64,000 nt of DNA, from assembly GCA_037445635.1 (NCBI GenBank), contig JBBIKC010000013.1, forward strand, positions 8,501 through 72,500, in the 5' to 3' direction. Position 1 is the stretch's first letter. Every line of letters starts with the position of its first letter. This DNA is from JBFMCC01 sp037445635 (lineage in GTDB: Bacteria; Chloroflexota; Anaerolineae; Anaerolineales; Villigracilaceae). Of this stretch, positions 58,361-64,000 are shown one piece after another. The translations under genes and the position numbers were made by a program. A model generated the notes under the pieces. It did no database searches. It saw only the letters and a list, made by a program, of their open reading frames with translations, and was not told where the DNA came from.

Positions 58361-59344
58361 CTACGGCACGAAATCGTTCGTGAACATGGCCTCCACATCC
58401 AGAGGCTCGGCCAGCAGGCCCATTTGCAGCAACAGGTCGTGCATGTTCTGCCAGGCCTGCGGATCCGAATGACCGAGTTCCATGTCGCCCTGATACAGTT
58501 CGATCGAACGCGCCAGCACTTCCTTCTGCACGGCTTCATCGGCTTCGGACAACCCTTCGACATACTTCTTGCTGATCTCATACGCCTCGCCGGGATTCGC
58601 GATGGTGTCTGAAACACCCTTCAGAAACGCCCTCACCATGCCGCGCACCAGGTCGGGATTTTCGGCAATCGTCATTTCGCTCGTGATCAATCCGTTCGAT
58701 GCCAGTTGAGCATAATCCGACACGCGCAGTTCGGTGATGTCCACGCCCTGGGCGCGCAACTGCACCGGCTCGTTAGCCGTGTAGACTGAGACGGCCTGTT
58801 CCTGCCCGGCGGTCAGCGCCTCCACTTGATTGAATCCGATCGAATCGAGCGTGACGTCCGCTTCGGTCAGCCCGGCGGAAAAGAGCAGCGCCTCCAGCCC
58901 GACGTAATTCGCGCCGAACAGCCCGGGCAGTCCGATTTTCTTCCCGGCCAAATCGGCGGGTGAGTTGACTCCCTCCTCGACCTTCGCCACCACCGCCACC
59001 GGGTACTGTTGATACCAGGCCAGCACGTACACCACCGGCAGTCCCTGGGCGCGCGCCAGCGGCACCTGCTCGCCCGAGACCACCGCGAACGGCAGTTCGC
59101 CCGCGCCCACCAGCGCCATGCCGTTCGTCTCGAAAGAATAATCGAACTCGATCTCGATGCCCGCCTCGCGGAAATATCCCTTCTCGACCGCGACGTAGAA
59201 CGGCGCGTACTGGACGTTGGGGATGTATCCCATCGGCAGGCGGACGCGGGTCAACGGGGCCGCGTCGTTCTGGACCCCGCGCGGGGTGCAGGCCATCAGG
59301 CCGATTGCCAATCCGAGCGTGAGGGAAATGATTCTCTTGAACAT
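58361..59344 (-). CDS. ribY: Riboflavin-type ABC transporter substrate-binding lipoprotein (RibY-like)
   Basis: A 327-residue NMT1/THI5-like binding protein. A signal peptide with lipobox LMAC (about residue 18) is followed by GYIPNVQYAPFYVAVEKGYFREAGIEIE, typical of NMT1-like proteins, and KKIGLPGLFGANYVGLEALL. GGAG precedes the ATG at 59342-59344 by six bases. The FMN riboswitch upstream makes riboflavin the most likely ligand rather than thiamine precursors or sulfonates. Confidence 0.82.
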   Translation of the reverse strand: MFKRIISLTLGLAIGLMACTPRGVQNDAAPLTRVRLPMGYIPNVQYAPFYVAVEKGYFREAGIEIEFDYSFETNGMALVGAGELPFAVVSGEQVPLARAQGLPVVYVLAWYQQYPVAVVAKVEEGVNSPADLAGKKIGLPGLFGANYVGLEALLFSAGLTEADVTLDSIGFNQVEALTAGQEQAVSVYTANEPVQLRAQGVDITELRVSDYAQLASNGLITSEMTIAENPDLVRGMVRAFLKGVSDTIANPGEAYEISKKYVEGLSEADEAVQKEVLARSIELYQGDMELGHSDPQAWQNMHDLLLQMGLLAEPLDVEAMFTNDFVP

Positions 59345-59359
59345 GGAAACTCCGATAGT

Positions 59360-59394
59360 TTGAGGGTTGCAAGTTGAACGTTGAAGGTTTAACG
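59360..59394. repeat. 'GTTGAACGTTGAAGG' repeat at the ribX stop
   Basis: GGGTTGCAAGTTGAACGTTG then AAGGTTTAACG occupy the gap between ribX and ribY. The TAA stop of ribX (59389-59391) is inside the repeat. Same word family as 33076, 35097 and 51063. Confidence 0.6.
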
Positions 59395-60162
59395 TCTCTG
59401 CCAGATCAAGAATCTCTTTTCGAGCCATGCCACGATGCCATAAAGCGACAGCGCCATCGCGATCAGCGTGAACACCGCCACGAAGACCAGCGCCGTATCG
59501 TACTGTCCGCGGCCGATGTTGATGAGGAATCCCAGCCCGCTGTCCGCGCCGACCAATTCCCCCACCACCGCGCCGATGACCGAGAGCGTCGCGCCGATGC
59601 GCAGTCCGCCGAAGAAGATCGGCAGTGCGGCCGGGACCTCGAGTTTCGCGAGGATCTGCCGCCGCGTGGCGCGCAGGGAATGCATCAGGTCGTGCAACGC
59701 GGGCGGGACGGCGCGCACGCCCACCACCGTATTGACCAATACCGGGAAGAAGACGATCAGCGCGCAAATCAGCACCTTCGAAAACATGCCCGGGCCGAAC
59801 CAGATGACCAGCAGAGGCGCAATCGCCACCAGCGGCACGGCCTGGCTCGCGACGAGGTACGGCGAGAGCAATCGCTCCAGCAGGCGCGACTTGGCGATCA
59901 AATATCCCAGCACGATGGCGCCCAGTGTCCCGGCCAGCAGGCCGAGCAGGATTTCCGTCAGGGTCACGCCGGTGTGGAAGAGCAGACTCCCATCAACCAA
60001 CGCGCGGAGGAAACGCAACCACACATTCCGCGGAGAGGGCAGGATGAAGGCCGGCAGGCGTGTGAGTGTCACCGTTCCCTGCCAGAGGAGCAGGAAGAGC
60101 GCCAGGGAAATGAGCATCAGCCAGTGACGAAGGGAGGCAACGCGTTTGGCAAGCGTGGACAT
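59389..60162 (-). CDS. ribX: Riboflavin-type ABC transporter permease (RibX-like)
   Basis: A 257-residue permease of the SsuC/TauC group with about six membrane helices and the EAA-like loop SLRATRRQILAKLEVPAALPIFFGGLRIGATL. It is the first gene downstream of the FMN riboswitch. A short GGGCGGAC...GTCCGCCC hairpin lies just before its start (60173-60194). No clear Shine-Dalgarno site is seen before the ATG at 60160-60162. Confidence 0.85.
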   Translation of the reverse strand: MSTLAKRVASLRHWLMLISLALFLLLWQGTVTLTRLPAFILPSPRNVWLRFLRALVDGSLLFHTGVTLTEILLGLLAGTLGAIVLGYLIAKSRLLERLLSPYLVASQAVPLVAIAPLLVIWFGPGMFSKVLICALIVFFPVLVNTVVGVRAVPPALHDLMHSLRATRRQILAKLEVPAALPIFFGGLRIGATLSVIGAVVGELVGADSGLGFLINIGRGQYDTALVFVAVFTLIAMALSLYGIVAWLEKRFLIWQRR

Positions 60163-60272
60163 AATCAGTTGGTTGGGCGGACGCGTCTGTCCGCCCGATG
60201 GAGGGCAACGAAAAACGCCTCACAGAGACAAGCCTGCGGGGCGTGGAATCAGGCCCAGGTCAAGGCTGAGAC

Positions 60273-60305
60273 GAGAAACCCCGAAAACAACGAACGTTTT
60301 CGGGG
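60273..60305 (-). terminator. Riboswitch terminator-like hairpin
   Basis: Minus-strand CCCCGAAAAC and GTTTTCGGGG (60279-60288 with 60296-60305) form a perfect 10-bp stem between the FMN aptamer and ribX. A short T-rich stretch (TTTCTC) follows. It is a plausible transcription-off state of the riboswitch. Confidence 0.65.
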
Positions 60306-60332
60306 TACGCGAATCAGACCCAACACGGGTCG

Positions 60333-60476
60333 AAATCCTTCTTCTATCCGGACTGTAACCGTCGGCCTCGGAATCGCACCGAGTCATGCCCGCTTTCCCA
60401 AAGGGGAAAGGCTACCACCCAAAAAGGCTCGTGGGCTGTACCACCGATCGGGAATTGCACCCTGCCCCGAAGGTTT
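60333..60476 (-). ncRNA. FMN riboswitch (RFN element)
   Basis: The minus strand carries the RFN landmarks in order: ACCTTCGGGGCAGGGTG, AATTCCCGATCGGTGGTA, AGCCCACGAGC, a variable hairpin (CTTTCCCCTTTGGGAAAG), CTCGGTGCGATTCCGAG, GCCGACGGTTACAGTCCGGAT and AGAAGGA closing the P1 stem. This is a full six-stem aptamer for FMN. It controls ribX-ribY-ATPase: high FMN should stop expression through the hairpin at 60273-60305. Confidence 0.95.
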
Positions 60477-60480
60477 GTAT

Positions 60481-60505
60481 TCTGTTGTGAAAATTATACA
60501 ACAGA
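60481..60505 (-). promoter_or_regulatory. Promoter of the FMN-riboswitch transcript, -10 box inside an inverted repeat
   Basis: TATAAT (60493-60498 on the minus strand) lies between perfect 8-base arms TCTGTTGT (60481-60488) and ACAACAGA (60498-60505). A weak -35, TTCAAG, lies 17 bases upstream, in the loop of the adjacent hairpin. Confidence 0.55.
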
Positions 60506-60536
60506 AACCAGGTTTCTTGAAGAAACCTGGTTTCTT
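60505..60536 (-). terminator. Hairpin after the ferredoxin gene
   Basis: GAAACCAGGTTTC and GAAACCTGGTTTC form a perfect 13-bp stem just downstream of the ferredoxin stop. There is only a short T-run. It overlaps the riboswitch promoter region, so termination and the next promoter are packed together. Confidence 0.5.
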
Positions 60537-60543
60537 CTACGCG

Positions 60544-60738
60544 TTATTCGGCCTTGACGATGCACTCGACCGGGCAGACCGAGACGCAGTGGGGTGAATC
60601 GTAGTGGCCAACGCACTCCACGCAGGTAGCCTGGTCGATCACGTAGAGGATGCCGTCGCCTTCGCTGATGGAGTTGGTGGGACACTCGGGCACACACGCG
60701 CCGCACGCAATGCAATCTTCCTTGATCTTCATTGCCAT
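60544..60738 (-). CDS. 2[4Fe-4S] ferredoxin
   Basis: A 64-residue ferredoxin. The first cluster motif is CIACGACVPECP (C-x2-C-x2-C-x3-CP) and the second CVECVGHYDSPHCVSVCP, where the x8 gap marks the Allochromatium-type 2[4Fe-4S] ferredoxins. GGAG lies eight bases before the ATG at 60736-60738. It is a single-gene unit; the electron partner is unknown. Confidence 0.95.
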   Translation of the reverse strand: MAMKIKEDCIACGACVPECPTNSISEGDGILYVIDQATCVECVGHYDSPHCVSVCPVECIVKAE

Positions 60739-60872
60739 GGGAAATACTCCAAATGCAGGGTTTTCTTTAGAGTACTCCGCCGGTCATGGAGCGTCAATTG
60801 ACAAATGTCGTGAGTTTGGATGATTTCCTCCCTTTCATGGGGTAAAACCCCCAAACTGGCAACGAAAGGGGA

Positions 60873-61026
60873 ACCGCGAAGAAAAGAAGAACGCGAAGGT
60901 CATACCTTCGAGAAGATTAACCAATCTCACCTTACGCAGAACGTCCCGAAGGTTCCCTTGATAACAAGCCTCTCTATAGGCCAAACCTTCGGGACGGTGC
61001 GTAACCTCAGTAACCAATCTTCGCGG
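60873..61026. repeat. ACCGCGAAG...CTTCGCGG repeat interrupted by an insertion
   Basis: The ends ACCGCGAAG (60873-60881) and CTTCGCGG (61019-61026) match the uninterrupted 63-bp copy at 50319-50381. Removing the insertion and one 10-bp direct repeat leaves 61 bp, almost the same length. Confidence 0.65.
60918..61020. mobile_element. Palindromic insertion flanked by 10-bp direct repeats
   Basis: TAACCAATCT occurs at 60918-60927 and again at 61011-61020. Between them is an 83-bp segment with strong inverted arms CGTCCCGAAGGTT (60942-60954) and AACCTTCGGGACG (60984-60996), and outer TTACGC / GCGTAA arms. This looks like a small non-coding insertion with target duplication. It encodes nothing. 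Confidence 0.6.
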
Positions 61027-61080
61027 CCTCACCTGCACTTGCATGCAGGTGTCGCGTCTTCACGGTGAGAAGTGTCTCGG

Positions 61081-62592
61081 TTACAGCGTGTACAACTCGC
61101 CGTACTTGGTCTTGAGGTAGCTGATGTACGGCTTGATGGTCAACCCGCCGCCGGTGACGCGCTGAATCAGTTCGGGCGCGGTGAACTTGCGTGCGTGGCG
61201 ATAGATGTTCTGGATCAGCCAGTTGTGCAGGGTATCGAACTTCCCCTGCTTCATCTCAATTGGGATTTCTGGATGCGCCTTGACGGCCTCCGCGTAGAAC
61301 AGCGCGCTCAACACATTGCCGAGCGTGTATCCCTGGAACGCGCCGCCGATGAGTCCGCCGTACCAGTGGACGTCCTGCAGGACACCGTCCTTGTCGTCGG
61401 GCGGGACGATTCCGAGGTCGCGCTCGAAGCGCTCGTGCCAGGCCTCGGGCAGGTCGCGGATGGACAGAGTCCCCTCGAGCAGCTGCAGTTCGAAGTCGAG
61501 TCTCAGCATCACGTGCAGGTTGTAGGTCACTTCGTCCGCGTCGGTGCGGATGAGCGACTTCGCGACCTTGTTGATGGCGCGGTAGAACTCGTCGAGCGAA
61601 ACGCCCTTGAGTTGCTCGGGGAATTTGGCCTGGAGTTTCGGGAAGAAGAACTCCCAAAAGCCGCGGCTTCGGCCGACAACGTTCTCCCACAGTCTCGACT
61701 GACTCTCGTGGACCCCGGAACTGGTGCCGCCCGCGAGGGGCGTGCCCTCGTAGGCGGGATCGTTGCCCTGTTCGTACATGGCGTGGCCCGCCTCGTGGAT
61801 GTTGCTGAACAGTGTCTCGCCGAGGAAGTCCTCTTTGACGCGCGTGGTGATACGCACATCGCCGATGGAGAAGGATGTCATGAACGGATGGTGGGTCTTG
61901 TCCACGCGGCCGCGCTCGAAGTCGTAGCCCAGCTGGCGCACCACCTCCGCGCCGAATTCAAGCTGCTCCGCTTCGGGGTAGTGACGGCGCAGACAGGAAT
62001 CGTCCGCGGGAGGCTGGGATGTGATGGCCTTGACGATGGGAACGAGTTGCTCGCGCAGTTCGGCAAACAAGGCGCGGACGGTGGATGCCTTCATCCCGTA
62101 ATCGGAGAAGTCAATCAGCGGGTCGGCGATGTGTTCGTAGCCGGGGAAGAAGTCGGCCATGCGGCGTGAGAGGTCGAGGGTCCGTTCGAGGTTCGGACGG
62201 ACGCGGGCGAAGTCGTTGGCGGGACGCGCCTCGGTCCACAATTGATACGTCTCGGCGGAGTGGACGTTGAATTCCGCCACGAAGTCGGGCGGGACCTTGA
62301 GGGCGCGTTCGTAGTCGCGGCGCGCCACGCGGATCAGGCTGGCGTCGTCCGAATCGAAGGGAAGGCTTTCCTCATACGGACGCAGGGCGTCGAGCAATTT
62401 GCCGATCTTTTTGTCAATGAATTTTTCCTGCGCCACTTTGGCGAGCGTGGCAAGTTGACGGCCGCGTGCGGGCGCGCCGCCGGGCGGCATGTAGGTGGCT
62501 TGGTCCCAGCCAAGCACGGCCGCGGCGTTGTTCAGGTCATTCACTTCGGCGAGCAGGGTTTTGAGTTCAGCAAGTTTCTTCTGGGGATGCAT
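61081..62592 (-). CDS. M32 family metallocarboxypeptidase
   Basis: A 503-residue protein of the Taq carboxypeptidase 1 type. The zinc site is HEAGHAMYEQG (HExxH), preceded by FSIGDVRITTRVKEDF and followed by SGVHESQSRLWENVVGRSRGFWEFFFP, the conserved HESQSR and LWEN motifs. It removes C-terminal residues from peptides in the cytoplasm. I chose the ATG at 62590-62592 with GAGG upstream; one four codons earlier is also possible. Confidence 0.95.
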   Translation of the reverse strand: MHPQKKLAELKTLLAEVNDLNNAAAVLGWDQATYMPPGGAPARGRQLATLAKVAQEKFIDKKIGKLLDALRPYEESLPFDSDDASLIRVARRDYERALKVPPDFVAEFNVHSAETYQLWTEARPANDFARVRPNLERTLDLSRRMADFFPGYEHIADPLIDFSDYGMKASTVRALFAELREQLVPIVKAITSQPPADDSCLRRHYPEAEQLEFGAEVVRQLGYDFERGRVDKTHHPFMTSFSIGDVRITTRVKEDFLGETLFSNIHEAGHAMYEQGNDPAYEGTPLAGGTSSGVHESQSRLWENVVGRSRGFWEFFFPKLQAKFPEQLKGVSLDEFYRAINKVAKSLIRTDADEVTYNLHVMLRLDFELQLLEGTLSIRDLPEAWHERFERDLGIVPPDDKDGVLQDVHWYGGLIGGAFQGYTLGNVLSALFYAEAVKAHPEIPIEMKQGKFDTLHNWLIQNIYRHARKFTAPELIQRVTGGGLTIKPYISYLKTKYGELYTL

Positions 62593-62614
62593 GGATGGCC
62601 TCATATTAAGAATT

Positions 62615-62636
62615 AGGAGCGACGGATGTCGCTCCT
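62615..62636. terminator. Hairpin downstream of valS
   Basis: AGGAGCGAC-GGAT-GTCGCTCCT is a perfect 9-bp stem. No strong T-run follows on the minus strand, so it may be a repeat or a weak terminator between valS and the carboxypeptidase gene. Confidence 0.45.
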
Positions 62637-62649
62637 ATTGTATCCTAGA

Positions 62650-62686
62650 ACCTGCCCTTCGACTTCGCTCCGCTCCGCTCAGGGCG
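62650..62686. repeat. 'CCCTTCGACTTCGCT' dispersed repeat
   Basis: CCTGCCCTTCGACTTCGCTC followed by CGCTCCGCTCAGGGCG, with CCCTTCG and CAGGG words able to pair, between valS and the carboxypeptidase gene. A degenerate inverted relative lies near 6604-6640. Confidence 0.45.
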
Positions 62687-62693
62687 AAACGCA

Positions 62694-64000
<1,307 letters not shown>

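Larger units (their letters stand above)
60739..61080. other. 342-base gap filled by nested repeats
   Basis: No gene is seen. The gap holds a host repeat (60873-61026) with an 83-bp palindromic insertion inside it, and a further hairpin CACCTGC...GCAGGTG (61029-61051). The left part (60739-60872) contains the ferredoxin promoter region but no clear box. Confidence 0.7.

Noticed and set aside
59374..60597. Open frame of 407 codons on the plus strand
   Set aside because: It crosses ribX in antisense and then the FMN riboswitch; the protein is Gln/Arg/His-rich and without motifs.

Overview
The window is a 64 kb piece of a GC-rich (about 60% by eye) bacterial chromosome. It is most likely from the Chloroflexota, class Anaerolineae. 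The reasons are a RibXY-type riboflavin ABC transporter behind an FMN riboswitch (a combination described for Chloroflexi), a bacterial HerA/NurA pair, a DUF951 protein, many polytopic GT-C-like glycosyltransferases, and a high load of short dispersed repeats. No rRNA, tRNA, CRISPR array, phage or intact transposase was seen, so the taxonomic call is an inference.

Positions 1-44374 are dominated by one large surface-polysaccharide locus, almost all on the minus strand. It holds nucleotide-sugar enzymes (pseB, an RmlD-like reductase, rmlA, rmlB, gmd, fcl, a UDP-hexose 6-dehydrogenase, several epimerases), a Wzm/Wzt export ABC transporter, a Wzx-like flippase and a YbhN-like membrane protein. 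It also holds GT4, GT2, capsule-type and GT-C-like glycosyltransferases, five methyltransferases plus a methyltransferase-GT2 fusion, two sulfotransferases and an asparagine synthetase. The likely product is a fucose-containing, uronate-containing, methylated and possibly sulfated glycan. A winged-helix regulator (10954-11427) sits in the locus. Its promoter and the gmd promoter 20 kb away carry nearly the same palindrome over the -10 box, which suggests one local regulon. A cluster of DnaA boxes lies at the left end (1061-1253).

A housekeeping operon (tsaE-tsaB-rimI-uracil-DNA glycosylase, 40911-43166) is embedded in the locus. From 44385 to 53000 there are ordinary genes: DUF951, a phosphoribosyltransferase, GIY-YIG, tyrA, ogt, a GH26-like lipoprotein, an EamA transporter, era, YhhN, YitT and a SIMPL lipoprotein.

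At 53045-57249 lies a DNA end-processing or defence-like operon: nurA, a 194-residue protein of unknown function that may contain a HAS-barrel, a GxxExxY protein, and herA. Every junction inside it carries a dispersed repeat. It is followed by a CopG-like antitoxin remnant split by a 120-bp MITE with TA target duplication. Next are the FMN-riboswitch-controlled ribXYZ transporter, a ferredoxin, an M32 carboxypeptidase and the 3' part of valS.

The most unusual overall signal is the set of short repeat families. Copies sit between genes, supply stop codons, lie in frame inside valS and at least three polysaccharide genes, and in one case (60873-61026) are nested one inside another.
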